Shown here in pieces: positions 9,175 through 17,623 of a stretch of DNA of 64,000 nt. Under the pieces are notes generated by a model. That model saw nothing but the letters and a program-made list of their open reading frames with translations. It had not been told where the DNA came from and searched no databases. The DNA is from Pseudomonadota bacterium (GTDB lineage: Bacteria; Myxococcota_A; Polyangia; Polyangiales; Polyangiaceae), in the NCBI GenBank assembly GCA_023431345.1, contig JAEYWK010000239.1, positions 1 to 64,000 on the forward strand. The letters run 5' to 3'. The translations under genes and the position numbers were made by a program. Positions within the stretch are counted from its first letter, which is position 1. Each line of letters opens with the position of its first letter.

Positions 9175-9716
9175 CGCAGGAAGCCTCGAAGCGCCGCGGT
9201 GAGCTGCCGCTCCGCTCGGAGCCGGCGCTCACCCTCGGCCTTCTGTACCGCGCGCACCAGCTGCCGCAAATGCGTGCGATCGGCCCGCGGAAATTCAGCT
9301 ACGAAAGCGTCGATTCCGGGCTGCCCCTCCCCCACCAGGCGCAGCGTCCAAGTCAGGCTGGCGTCCGCGACCGGGTCAGCCGGCGCGCCCATGCCCGGCA
9401 CCACGCCCGTCTCCAGCAGGGTATCGAGCTTGTTGCGCAGCGTGACCCAATCTTGATCGCGGAGCAGCACCCGCACCCGACGTAGCTGCCGGTTGCGCGC
9501 GCCGCTCACCGGGATGCTCCGGCAATCTGCGATCACGTCCACCGTCTCCTCCGGCAGCTCCAGCTGGGCGAGCTTCTTGGCCGACAGCCCGCACAAGTCG
9601 ACGGCCAGGCGCGCCAGCGCATCTTCCTTCACACGCTCCGCGCGCCGCGCATCCGAACGCGAATCCCCCACAATCTCTTCGGCCTCGATGCGAGGATCCA
9701 CGATGCGCGAGCTCAT
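9171..9716 (-). CDS. darP: Ribosome-associated protein DarP/YjgA family (DUF615)
   Basis: The product is 181 residues from ATG 9716 (MSSRIVDPRIEAEE); ATG 9731 in the same frame is also possible. It matches the YjgA/DarP pattern: an N-terminal helix with AVDLCGLSAKKLAQLELPEE, then ARNRQLRRVRVLLRDQDW, and a C-terminal FPRADRTHLRQLVRAVQKAE that corresponds to the family's WPDADRQQLRTLIRNAKKE. In E. coli, DarP binds the 50S subunit and aids late assembly. It heads a three-gene translationally coupled set, an arrangement I do not know from E. coli. Confidence 0.82.
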   Translation of the reverse strand: MSSRIVDPRIEAEEIVGDSRSDARRAERVKEDALARLAVDLCGLSAKKLAQLELPEETVDVIADCRSIPVSGARNRQLRRVRVLLRDQDWVTLRNKLDTLLETGVVPGMGAPADPVADASLTWTLRLVGEGQPGIDAFVAEFPRADRTHLRQLVRAVQKAEGERRLRAERQLTAALRGFLR

Positions 9717-9859
9717 AGCGGCGCCGAGCATGACACGGCGTGGCCGAATGTGCCCTCAGCTCCCACTTCCCCGCCAAAACCCGCCAAACGTGCCCGAACC
9801 TGCTTGGCGAGGTGCCCGGGGTGGAGTACCAAGTGGATTGGACTGGCGGAGACTTAATC

Positions 9860-11842
9860 ATGCGCAGCATTGTCTTGGTGGCGGGCACGGCGGGGCTCAT
9901 CGGCCTCATTTCGGCTTGCGGGGGTGACGATCGCCCCCAAGCAATCGGCGAGGGAGGGTCTTCGAACGCGGGTAAGGGGGGCTTGAAGCCGAGGCCCGAC
10001 CCATCGGACGGGGGCGAAAACTTGGGCGGCGCGGGGACCGACGCGCTTGCGCCGAGGGTCACGCTGATCACTCCCCAGGCCGCAGACTCGCCAGACGATG
10101 GCGTTCTCTCGAGCATGGTCAGCACGGCCACCTGTCGAGTTGAACCGTCCGCGGCAGAGGGCAGCGCACCGGTGGACTCGACCTCCGTACGCATCACCCT
10201 CCTGGACGCGGAAGGCGAGCAGGTCGAGCACAAGGCATCACCGGCCAAGAACGAGAATGAGTTCGCTGCGGAGTTCACGCTGGCGACGGTGCCCTCCGGG
10301 CGGGTCACTTTCGTTTGTTCCGCGAGCGACACGGCCAAGCGCCGAGCCACGGCCCAGGTCGACACTTTCGTCGATCACGGCCCCAGCATCACCGCAATCA
10401 CACCCGAGCCCGATGAGTCGTACGCTCTCACCGGCGGCTTGCCCGTCGAATTCCGGATCGTCGGAACACCACTCGTCGACGACGACGCGGGGTCGGACGT
10501 GGCGGAGGTCACGTTCGAGTTCGATGGCGAGCAGTACGATCTGGTCGAAGGTCCGGCGGGCACGTTCCGTACCTCGCTGCCGATCGACGATCCCGAGGAG
10601 TTTCCGCAGCTGCCCGGAGGCTCGGTGGTCGTACGCGCCACCAACAAACGGACTCCCGATCCCGTCACGGCTTCGCTCGCTTACTCGATCGAGATCGATG
10701 GCGAAGGTCCGGCCATTACGATCACGTCGCCCAAGCCGCAGACCGTAGTTGGCGGCAAGGTCACCATCGCGATGACGATCCGCGACGAAGCGTCGGGCGT
10801 GGATCCCAACTCCGTGAGCATCACGCGGTTCAACGGGGATGAACCGCAGACTTTCAATCCTGATGCTGGCTGGACCGTGAAGGGCGACAAGTACACCTTC
10901 ACGTTCGACTCGAAGGAAGTGGAGAAATTCGAGAAAGTACAGACCACGGTGGCCGTGCGAGCGCGCGACAACGTCGGCAATCAAGCCGCGAGCGGCCAAT
11001 CCATCCAGCTGTACTTGGATAACGTGGCACCTGCGATCGACCTGGACCCGCAGAACATTCGCATCGACAACGGCGTCAATTGCTCGAGCTCGCTAGACCC
11101 CGTGGGCAGCTCAGCCATCAACGACCTAGCAGGGCAATTCGGCGGTTCCCCGCAAGGGGTGATTGGCTACTTTCGCGCGTTCGTCCATGAACGCACCAAC
11201 CGCGAGGTGGGGCAGAAGCTCTTCTACTACGCTGGTACCGATCAGACGCAGACGCGACTCTATGTTCTGCCCGACCCGGCCAATGCCACCATCCCGCTGC
11301 TGGTGAACAAGAATCCGCAGGAAGACGACACCTGCGATGACATTGGCGGCATAGAGAACGTCGAAAGCGCACCCAAATTCACGGCTCTGAAGCCGCTGCC
11401 CGACAACATGGGCTCAGCGTGGTTCGGTCCGAGCGATGCGCAAGAGCCGACCCTGCCCGCGTGCCAGTACGGCACGCAAACCGAGCCCGGTGTCAAGCTG
11501 TGTGGCCAGACCTCGGACATGTATTACGTGCCCTACTTCAAACAGATCAAAGACCCCATGGTGTACGTGGTTGGCACACCGGTCTCCACGGACTCTTCCT
11601 GCACGGGCATCGACTGGAGCTTCCTCTCGGCCAATCAGCCCGACGGCTGGGTGTGCCTCGCCGCGCGCGTCGTGGATAACGCTGGAAACGTCGGCATCTC
11701 GCCGCCCATCCGCGTCTGCGTCGACAACCCGAACACCCCCGCCGTCGTGCCGGACTGCGCCACGATGAGCACGCAACCTCCGACCTGCACGGACGGCTGC
11801 ACGGCCCCCGCTCGCGGCGGCGGCTACCTCTTCAAGCCCTAG
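9860..11842 (+). CDS. Large lipoprotein with Ig-like/cadherin-like repeats
   Basis: The product is 660 residues from ATG 9860 behind a GGAG site (GGCGGAGACTTAATC). The signal peptide has lipobox LISAC. A Gly/Ser-rich linker precedes three or more beta-rich segments, each with proline-led strands and Asp motifs (VTLITPQAADSPDDG, SITAITPEPDESYAL, AITITSPKPQTVVGGK, with VAVRARDNVGNQ in the last). The C-terminal ~250 residues are a distinct Cys-containing domain ending in CTDGCTAPARGGG. The segments read like bacterial Ig-like folds, so a cell-surface adhesion or structural role is probable. A possible upstream extension to 9740 is unlikely because the lipobox fits the inner start. Confidence 0.78.
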   Translation: MRSIVLVAGTAGLIGLISACGGDDRPQAIGEGGSSNAGKGGLKPRPDPSDGGENLGGAGTDALAPRVTLITPQAADSPDDGVLSSMVSTATCRVEPSAAEGSAPVDSTSVRITLLDAEGEQVEHKASPAKNENEFAAEFTLATVPSGRVTFVCSASDTAKRRATAQVDTFVDHGPSITAITPEPDESYALTGGLPVEFRIVGTPLVDDDAGSDVAEVTFEFDGEQYDLVEGPAGTFRTSLPIDDPEEFPQLPGGSVVVRATNKRTPDPVTASLAYSIEIDGEGPAITITSPKPQTVVGGKVTIAMTIRDEASGVDPNSVSITRFNGDEPQTFNPDAGWTVKGDKYTFTFDSKEVEKFEKVQTTVAVRARDNVGNQAASGQSIQLYLDNVAPAIDLDPQNIRIDNGVNCSSSLDPVGSSAINDLAGQFGGSPQGVIGYFRAFVHERTNREVGQKLFYYAGTDQTQTRLYVLPDPANATIPLLVNKNPQEDDTCDDIGGIENVESAPKFTALKPLPDNMGSAWFGPSDAQEPTLPACQYGTQTEPGVKLCGQTSDMYYVPYFKQIKDPMVYVVGTPVSTDSSCTGIDWSFLSANQPDGWVCLAARVVDNAGNVGISPPIRVCVDNPNTPAVVPDCATMSTQPPTCTDGCTAPARGGGYLFKP

Positions 11843-12345
11843 GGCGTGTCCCTAAATTGGGATCGCTCGCGCTTGCCCGTAAACGTACCGTAAACGCACC
11901 CGTGCCCGAGGTCCGTGAGGCGACGTTGGGCCCGTTCGTTTGTAAGCCGAGGTTTGTGGCGCGGGCCTGGCCGCGCGCGCCGCGCCCAGCTGGGCGCGCA
12001 GGGCGAGCCGACCTTCGTAGGGCACTCAGAAGAGCGGGCTTTCCGTTGCGCTGCCGGTGTGCTCCATGGGTGTCCACGATGGTGCGCCTGCAGTTGGATG
12101 ACCGGCAGTAGCAGAGGATTAAAGCAGCCCTAGCTAACCAGGCACGTTCTCGCGACCGGCGCAATCCGGCGTCGCTGATCGGTCACGGCACGCGCCGCCG
12201 CCGCTCAACGTGCCCTTAGGCGCGTCACGCTGTCTCTCGTCGTACGGCTCCCGCCCGCCCAGTCGCCGCGCGGCTCGGCCCAGCGCGAGCCCCTGCGCCT
12301 CCCACGCTGAGCCTCAGTGCGGTGATCGCCCCGACTTCGCCCGGG
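11843..12345. other. 503-bp gene-poor stretch
   Basis: No supported gene lies here. Several short open frames on both strands have Arg-rich, GC-driven translations and no family features. It holds a perfect 18-bp palindrome at 11981-11998. The stretch lies between a lipoprotein stop and the broken toxin gene and may be remnant DNA. Confidence 0.5.
11981..11998. repeat. Perfect 18-bp palindrome CGCGCCCAGCTGGGCGCG
   Basis: The sequence is identical to its own reverse complement and lies in non-coding DNA about 140 bp after the preceding stop. It could be a hairpin, an operator or a restriction-type palindrome; no protein partner can be inferred. Only one copy was noticed. Confidence 0.6.
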
Positions 12346-12641
12346 CTACAGCTTTGGGCCGCGGCCGCGGCGGGCTCCCCAGACCGTTCGATCACGATCT
12401 CGTCGGCTGCCTCGACCGTGTAGTAAACGTGCTGCTCGGTTCTGGGCATGAAGACGCGCCAAACTGGCTCGTCCTCGATTTGAGCGTGGGGTCGTCGCAC
12501 TTTCGTGTGGCGCGCCACGCGCGAAAAAGTGATCGCCAGTTCTTCCTTGAAAAGGTCCGGGGCATCGGGGCGGTGCTTTCGCCACCACTCATCCTGGCGC
12601 CGGATTCGGGCCTTGGCCCGACCAGAAACTCGCAGGTTCAC
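12346..12641 (-). pseudogene. ParE/RelE-type toxin, frameshifted
   Basis: From GTG 12641 the reading starts MNLRVSGRAKARIRRQDEWW and contains FKEELAITFSRVARHTKVRR and VWRVFMPRTEQHVYYTVE, typical of the RelE/ParE superfamily. After EIVIE near 12385-12393 the frame diverges into low-complexity Ala. The other frame continues as RTVWGARRGRGPKL and a stop at 12346, which is the expected ParE C-terminus. One missing C between ATC and GAACGG explains both frames and would restore EIVIRTVWGARRGRGPKL. The toxin is therefore probably inactive, unless the base is a sequencing error. It overlaps the antitoxin stop by GTGA. Confidence 0.75.
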
Positions 12642-12874
12642 CGCCGGGAGCCCAGTTCGGCGAGCACCTCCTCGACGGAGTACGTGGGGCCGCCTGCCTT
12701 GTGCTCGGCGATGGAGGCGGCGAGCTCGCGATGCAGTGCCGCACGTTCCTCGTCGTCGAGGTCGTCCCAGTCGTCGGCGATCTCCAGCGGCACGACGCTC
12801 CCTTCCGGCAAATCCGTCGGCTCATCCAGCATGAGCCGGCCATTCTTTACGCGAGCAACGTGCATGCCTTGCAT
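12638..12874 (-). CDS. Antitoxin of ParE-type toxin-antitoxin pair
   Basis: The product is 78 residues from ATG 12874 with a GGAG site; an internal ATG at 12865 is the alternative. The N-terminus (MHVARVKNGRLMLDEPTDLPEGSV) has the short beta-strand pattern of many AbrB/ParD-like antitoxins, and the acidic helical C-terminus (DDWDDLDDEERAALHREL) would bind the toxin. The GTGA overlap with the downstream toxin is the classical antitoxin-first order. The antitoxin frame is intact although the toxin is broken. Confidence 0.7.
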   Translation of the reverse strand: MQGMHVARVKNGRLMLDEPTDLPEGSVVPLEIADDWDDLDDEERAALHRELAASIAEHKAGGPTYSVEEVLAELGSRR

Positions 12875-13324
12875 CTTATCGCTTCTCCAGGGGCTTCGCA
12901 CGTCGTCGGGGGCAATGACGTACTGAGGCCGCCAGTAGGGCGTGGCTACGGGCGGCCAAGCCGCGAAGCATGGGGGCGGGCGGGCGCAGCGCCGCGCAGC
13001 GTGCCGGCCGCGCAGCGCCAACACAGCCTCGTCGCCAGCGTCGGTCGCAGCAGGTGCGCAGCACGCTGCGGGTCGCGTGTCGCGCTCCGAGCCGTACTGC
13101 GTCGCCCGGCTCGAGGCGCGGAGCCGGCCCGCCGGAGGAACATAATACACCTGTTAGGTTTAGCTCGGGGCAGGCGCGGGGCCTGCTGGCGTCGTCGAGC
13201 GGGCCGCTGCGACGCACGCGTCGCTCAGCTCCTGCCCACCGTCGCTGCAAGCCCCGTGACCCGCAGGGCGAGCGCATAAGAGGCGCAATCAACCTCGACG
13301 CTACGAGCGAGAGTACGTGAGCGC
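12875..13324. other. 450-bp region without supported gene
   Basis: This stretch lies upstream of the antitoxin and downstream of the MCE operon. Overlapping Arg/Ala-rich open frames cover both strands, but none has a start site or family match. It includes the antitoxin promoter near 12875-12950. No hairpin with a T-run was found for the end of the MCE operon. Confidence 0.45.
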
Positions 13325-13945
13325 CTACTGCTGATTGGCGGGGGCGGTGTCGGGCGAGGCGGGCTGCACGAGGTCGCGCACGACTTCGTCGCCGAGCGTG
13401 CGGACGGCTTGGCTGAGGGTGGTGGCGAGGGCTTGGGCGACGTTCTGGGCGGGGTCGCTGCCGCCGCTCGCGGGCTGCTCGAGGGTGAGGCTGCGCTCGA
13501 GCCGGGAGTGACGCTCGTCCCTGAGGCTGAAGGTCAGCGAGACGCGCACCTTGGGCGGCTGCTGCCGCAGCTCCTCGAACGCGGTCAGCTCGACGTCGAG
13601 CACGGGAGCGATGCCGCTCACGACGCGCTTCAGGCGACGTTGCTCGAACAAGTCGCGCTCGAGGGCGCGCCGCAAGTAGGCCTCGGGCAGCTCCGTCCAG
13701 CGCCGGTCGTCATAGAAGCCGACCTCCGTCGAGCTGATGCGGTAGGCCATGCGCTCGTCCAAGTTGGCGGCGGACGACACCTGCCCGAGCTTCAGCTCGA
13801 GCGACTCTGCCGCCGCGGGCGAGCGAGCGCTGCTCGGCACCTGCGGATTGAAGTAGCGCGGCGAGAGCGCGTCGGCCTTGGAGGTCAACGCGCAACCGGG
13901 CAGCAGGCTGACCGCCGCCACCAGCCCGAGGCACAGCGGCTTCAC
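13325..13945 (-). CDS. ABC-type transport auxiliary lipoprotein (PqiC/DUF330-like) of MCE system
   Basis: The product is 206 residues from GTG 13945, overlapping the MCE stop by GTGA. The signal peptide has lipobox PGCA. The region YFNPQVPSSARSPAAAESLELKLGQV followed by MAYRISSTEVGFYDDRRWTELPEAYLRRAL matches the ABC-transport auxiliary domain, whose FYDDRRWAEPP-like motif is characteristic. In related systems this outer-membrane lipoprotein contacts the MCE protein. It is the last gene of the STAS-MlaE / MlaF / MlaD / auxiliary operon and completes a transport complex across the envelope. Confidence 0.82.
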   Translation of the reverse strand: MKPLCLGLVAAVSLLPGCALTSKADALSPRYFNPQVPSSARSPAAAESLELKLGQVSSAANLDERMAYRISSTEVGFYDDRRWTELPEAYLRRALERDLFEQRRLKRVVSGIAPVLDVELTAFEELRQQPPKVRVSLTFSLRDERHSRLERSLTLEQPASGGSDPAQNVAQALATTLSQAVRTLGDEVVRDLVQPASPDTAPANQQ

Positions 13946-14898
13946 GGGCTCACCTTCGCGGCGCGGCCCTTGAGCAGCATGTCGGGGTCGCGCTCGAGCG
14001 CGTCGGCCAGGCGCTTGACCGAGCGCGCCGCGCCGCGGATCTCGCGTAGCGTGAGCTCGAGCTCCGGACCGAGGCCGCGCGCGCTTCGCGCCACGTCGCC
14101 GATGGCGTCGGCGCTGCGCTCGGCGTTGCGGAAGAGCCCCTGCTCGCCGTCGAGCCGCGTCAGCAGCGAGTTGGTCCTGATCAGCACCTGGTTGAGCTCC
14201 TTCAAGTTCTTCTCGGCTTCGCTGGAGAGCTGCTCCGCGTTGACGGCCTTGAGCTGGGCGTTGAGCTGGCTGAGCGCCGCGTTGGCGTGCGACAGCGTCT
14301 CGGCGCCGCGCTCTGGCAGGCGACCGGCCTGGATCTGCTCCGCCACCGCGCGCACCTGCGCGACGGCTTTGGATGCGTCTTCCGCTATCTCGGGGAAGCG
14401 GTTGGCGGTCCTGGTGACCGAGTCTTCCAAGTTCTTCATCGTCGACGACGCGGTGGGAATGTAGTTGGCGGGCGGCTTGAAAGGCAGCGGCACGACCGGG
14501 TTCGTCGCGGAGTCGAAGAAATCGATGAGCAGGAATTTGACGCCGGTTATCCCGGTTTGCGAGAGCTGGACGCGCATGTCCGGGTGAAGCTGGGCCGCGT
14601 TCTCCTTCGCCGTGAGCCGCAGCTTGCCGACCTGCTCGACGCTCAGCTGGCTCGTCACCTCCACGTGCCGGAGGTTCTCGGCGATGTCCACCTTGGCCAC
14701 CGTGCCTACGGTGACGCCGCGGAACTTGACGGGCGAGCCTACCTCTAGCCCCTGCACCGATTCGTCGAAGAAGCTGACGAACTCGACGGTGTCACGGCTG
14801 AGCGCCCTCGCGCCGAGCAGCAGCAAAGCGAGGATGCCGATGGCGACTCCCGTCAGCACGAATAGCCCCAGCTTCCAGCGGTTGGTTCCTACTGCCAC
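13942..14898 (-). CDS. mlaD: MCE/MlaD-domain lipid-binding protein
   Basis: The product is 318 residues from ATG 14898, overlapping the ATPase gene by 10 bp. It has an N-terminal transmembrane anchor (LGLFVLTGVAIGILALLLLG) and an MCE domain with the hallmark VSFFDESVQGLEVGSPVKFRG and GVTVGTV. The C-terminal half is helical and Ala/Leu/Glu-rich, as in YebT/PqiB or Mce proteins that form a tunnel or needle. MCE proteins form hexameric rings that shuttle phospholipids between the membranes; direction is not deducible. Confidence 0.88.
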   Translation of the reverse strand: MAVGTNRWKLGLFVLTGVAIGILALLLLGARALSRDTVEFVSFFDESVQGLEVGSPVKFRGVTVGTVAKVDIAENLRHVEVTSQLSVEQVGKLRLTAKENAAQLHPDMRVQLSQTGITGVKFLLIDFFDSATNPVVPLPFKPPANYIPTASSTMKNLEDSVTRTANRFPEIAEDASKAVAQVRAVAEQIQAGRLPERGAETLSHANAALSQLNAQLKAVNAEQLSSEAEKNLKELNQVLIRTNSLLTRLDGEQGLFRNAERSADAIGDVARSARGLGPELELTLREIRGAARSVKRLADALERDPDMLLKGRAAKVSP

Positions 14899-15635
14899 TT
14901 TGCTTCGCTCGTTTCTCGGTTGAAGAAGCGCTTCACGCGCGGGTCGTCGCTCTCGCGACGCAAAGCCTTCGGGTCGCCCCGGGCGATGATGCTGCGAGTC
15001 TCGCGGTCGAGCATGATGCAGCGCTTGCCGACCTTGAAGATGCTCTCGAGCTCATGCGTCACCATCACGACGGTCAGGCCGAGGTGGCGGTTGAGCGCCA
15101 GGATCAGCTCGTCGAGCTCCACCGCGCTGACCGGGTCGAGCCCCGCAGATGGCTCGTCCAAGAAGATCAGGGGCGGCTCGAAGGCCATGGCGCGGGCGAT
15201 CGCCGCGCGCTTCTTCATGCCGCCCGAAAGCTCCGCGGGCAGCTTGTCTTCGGCGCCCTCCAGACCGACGAGGGCCAGCTTGGCCCGCACGATCGCTTGC
15301 ACCGCGTCGGGCGGCAGGTGCGTCCATTCCTGAAGCGCGAACGCCACGTTCTCCCCGACGGTCATCGAGCCGAACAGCGCTCCGGACTGGAACATCACGC
15401 CGTAGCGCGGCGCCTCGCCTTCCAGCCGCGGCGCCGTGCCGGCGACCGAGATCTTGCCCGCCATCGGCTGACTCAGGCCGACGAGGTGGCGCAGCAGCGT
15501 CGACTTGCCGCAGCCACTGCCGCCCAAAATGACGAACACATCACCGCGCTCGACCTCGAAGCTCACGTCGTCGAGCAGCACGGTTTCCCCGTGCCCCATC
15601 CGCAGGTGCTCCACGGAGATCAGGTTCTTCTTCAT
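14889..15635 (-). CDS. mlaF: MlaF-type ABC ATPase of lipid transport
   Basis: The product is 248 residues from ATG 15635 (MKKNLISVEHLRMGHGET); longer upstream frames overlap the permease gene. It contains Walker A GGSGCGKSTLLRHL, the Q-loop in YGVMFQSGALFGSMTV, ABC signature ELSGGMKKRAAIARAM, Walker B LIFLDEPSAGLDP and switch His in MVTHELESIF. The SGGMKKR signature is the MlaF/Mkl pattern. It energises the MCE transporter with the permease encoded directly upstream (ATGA overlap). Confidence 0.92.
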   Translation of the reverse strand: MKKNLISVEHLRMGHGETVLLDDVSFEVERGDVFVILGGSGCGKSTLLRHLVGLSQPMAGKISVAGTAPRLEGEAPRYGVMFQSGALFGSMTVGENVAFALQEWTHLPPDAVQAIVRAKLALVGLEGAEDKLPAELSGGMKKRAAIARAMAFEPPLIFLDEPSAGLDPVSAVELDELILALNRHLGLTVVMVTHELESIFKVGKRCIMLDRETRSIIARGDPKALRRESDDPRVKRFFNRETSEAKWQ

Positions 15636-16840
15636 AGCCCGAACACCCCGAGCGCTACCGTGAAGATCGCGTCGAGCACGATCAACGCGAACAGGATCGA
15701 GACCACGGCGCTCGTGGTGCGGCGCCCCACCCCTTCCGCGCCGCCGCTCGTGGCCAGGCCCTGCTGACAAGCGACGAGCGCGATCGTCGCGCAGAACACC
15801 ATCCCTTTCACCAGGCCCGAGACGACGTCGCTAGCTTTGACCGCGGTCTGCAGCTGAATCAAGAACGTCGTCGGTCCGATGTCGAGCGTCAGCGCCGCGA
15901 CGAGCGCGCCGCCCACGATGCCGACGGCGTCAGCCAACAGCACGAGCACGGGCGCGACCAAAATCAACCCCAGCATGCGCGGGAGCACCAGGTACGGCAG
16001 CGGCAAGAATCCGAGCGTGCGCAAGGCGTCGACCTCCTCCGACACCTTCATGGTGCCGAGCTCGGCCGCGAACGCCGCGCCTGAGCGCCCGCAGATGATA
16101 ATCGCCATCATCAGCGGACCGAGCTCGCGCGTCATCGACACCCCGACCAAGTCGGCCACGTAGATGCTGGCGCCAAACTGCTTCAACTGCGCCGAGCTCT
16201 GGTAGGCCATCACGAAGCCGATCAGGAAATTGATCAGCACCACGATCGGAGCCGCGTCGGCGCCAGCGCGCTCCATCGTCAGCGTCACGTCGCGCAGATT
16301 GAGGCTCCTCGGGTGACGCAGCACGTGCAGCGTGGAGGTCGTCAGCTCACCGACGAAATCGAGGATCTGCTTGATTTCGGCCAGCACGGAGAGCGTCGCG
16401 CCGCCCACTTGCTCGATGGCGCTGAGCGGCTTGCGTGGAGCGCGCACCCGGCGTTGCTTCTTCCGCCCGCCGTACAGCTCGACGATGCGACGCACCTCGC
16501 CCGTCCCGCCGGTGAACTCGCAGGGGATGCCGCGCCCGACCAGCTCGACCCGCAGCCGCGTGAGCAGCGCCATGCACGCCCCGTCGATGGAGGTCACGTT
16601 CGACAAGTCGAGCCGCGCCGCGCGTATCCCCTCGAGCTCGAGCGCGAGCGTCTCCGTGATGCGGGTCCAGAGCGCGGCCGCGTCGTCGATGCTCAGGGCA
16701 CCGCCCAAGCGGATCTCGAGCCGCCCCGCGTCGGATTCGACGCGTTGCCACTGCAGCCGCTGCAGCATCCCGACCGCGAAGCTCAGGCGCTGTTCGAGCT
16801 CCGTCGGGGGCGGCTCTCGCGCCTCGCCGAGAGAGCTCAT
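15632..16840 (-). CDS. mlaE: MlaE-type permease with N-terminal STAS domain
   Basis: The product is 402 residues. The first ~120 form a STAS-like domain (LRLGGALSIDDAAALW-type start and RLDLSNVTSIDGACMALLTRL). The remaining ~260 are the MlaE/Ycf99 permease with hydrophobic segments and the GRSGAAFAAELGTMKVSEEVDALRTLG loop. In other bacteria the STAS partner of the Mla system is a separate protein, MlaB; here it is fused. The start is ATG 16840, first in the four-gene operon. Confidence 0.9.
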   Translation of the reverse strand: MSSLGEAREPPPTELEQRLSFAVGMLQRLQWQRVESDAGRLEIRLGGALSIDDAAALWTRITETLALELEGIRAARLDLSNVTSIDGACMALLTRLRVELVGRGIPCEFTGGTGEVRRIVELYGGRKKQRRVRAPRKPLSAIEQVGGATLSVLAEIKQILDFVGELTTSTLHVLRHPRSLNLRDVTLTMERAGADAAPIVVLINFLIGFVMAYQSSAQLKQFGASIYVADLVGVSMTRELGPLMMAIIICGRSGAAFAAELGTMKVSEEVDALRTLGFLPLPYLVLPRMLGLILVAPVLVLLADAVGIVGGALVAALTLDIGPTTFLIQLQTAVKASDVVSGLVKGMVFCATIALVACQQGLATSGGAEGVGRRTTSAVVSILFALIVLDAIFTVALGVFGL

Positions 16841-17029
16841 CGGCGGCAGCCACCGCTAGCGAGAGCACCGTCGCAATGCGCATCACTGCGCCGAATAGTC
16901 CCGAGCATCGTCGTGAACACGGGCACGCCTGCGGCCAAAAACCTCATCAGCGTGACGCGAGCGACCATTTCCGAGGCAGTCTTGCACCGGACGTGCCAGA
17001 GCTCGTCAGTTCGCCCAGAACCCTGCTTG

Positions 17030-17578
17030 TCAGGACGCGAAGAGTCTGATCTCGGTGATGGGGCCTTCGACGAGGCCCTTCGGCAGCGTGACGTAGAGCC
17101 GCCCGCCGCTGTGCACGAGCTCGAGCTCGACGTGCTTTTCCAGGTGCTGCTCGAGCTGATCGAGGAAGCTTGGCTCGAGCAAGTGGACGGCTATGTCCTC
17201 GAGGGCGTGAATTTTGCGCGTGGCCGCCTCGCGCTCGAGGTGCTGCCGCTCGCTCGCGCTGAACAGCGCCACGCGCCGCGCTGCCTTGGAGGCCTTGTGC
17301 AGGCGCTCGGCCGACGGCGCGCCGACATCGATCCATGCCAGCAAGATGCCGGTGGGGTCGACGATCGAGACGGGGGGCTCGTCGCTATCGGACAGCCCCC
17401 CCTTGCTGAACGCGATGCCGTCTTCGTAGGAAAGACAATAAGCGATCGTGCGTAGCCAGAAATAGCGCGAACTCTCGGACGGATGCCGGGCCATCCTGAG
17501 CTCGAGCTTTTCGTACACCCCGCGCTCCACGTCCGAAAGCGTGACGCCGAGTCGATAGATCGTCGCGGTGAGCGCCAT
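17030..17578 (-). CDS. YaeQ family protein
   Basis: The product is 182 residues from ATG 17578, the usual family length; the longer frame to 18001 overlaps a divergent gene and is non-coding. It matches YaeQ throughout: MALTATIYRLGVTLSDVERG, ARHPSESSRYFWLRTIAYCLSYE, FSKGGLSDSDEPPV, DVGAPSAERLHKASKAARRV. YaeQ proteins have a PD-(D/E)XK nuclease-like fold; the in vivo activity is unsettled. A short 45-bp divergent spacer separates it from the DUF962 gene. Confidence 0.88.
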   Translation of the reverse strand: MALTATIYRLGVTLSDVERGVYEKLELRMARHPSESSRYFWLRTIAYCLSYEDGIAFSKGGLSDSDEPPVSIVDPTGILLAWIDVGAPSAERLHKASKAARRVALFSASERQHLEREAATRKIHALEDIAVHLLEPSFLDQLEQHLEKHVELELVHSGGRLYVTLPKGLVEGPITEIRLFAS

Positions 17579-17623
17579 GGCGCCGCCTGTTACCACGCCG
17601 CGGGACGCGCTAGTGTGGCTCGT

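Noticed and set aside
12225..12641. 138-residue unbroken reading of the toxin frame
   Set aside because: The C-terminal 60 residues are Ala/Arg-rich junk, whereas the neighbouring frame carries the expected ParE ending, so a frameshift is the better explanation.
12942..13145. Small open frames on both strands in 12.9-13.3 kb
   Set aside because: Translations are Arg/Ala-rich with no start signal, family or coding pattern.
17483..17623. Upstream extension of the DUF962 gene
   Set aside because: It overlaps the divergent YaeQ start and the family's N-terminus fits ATG 17624.
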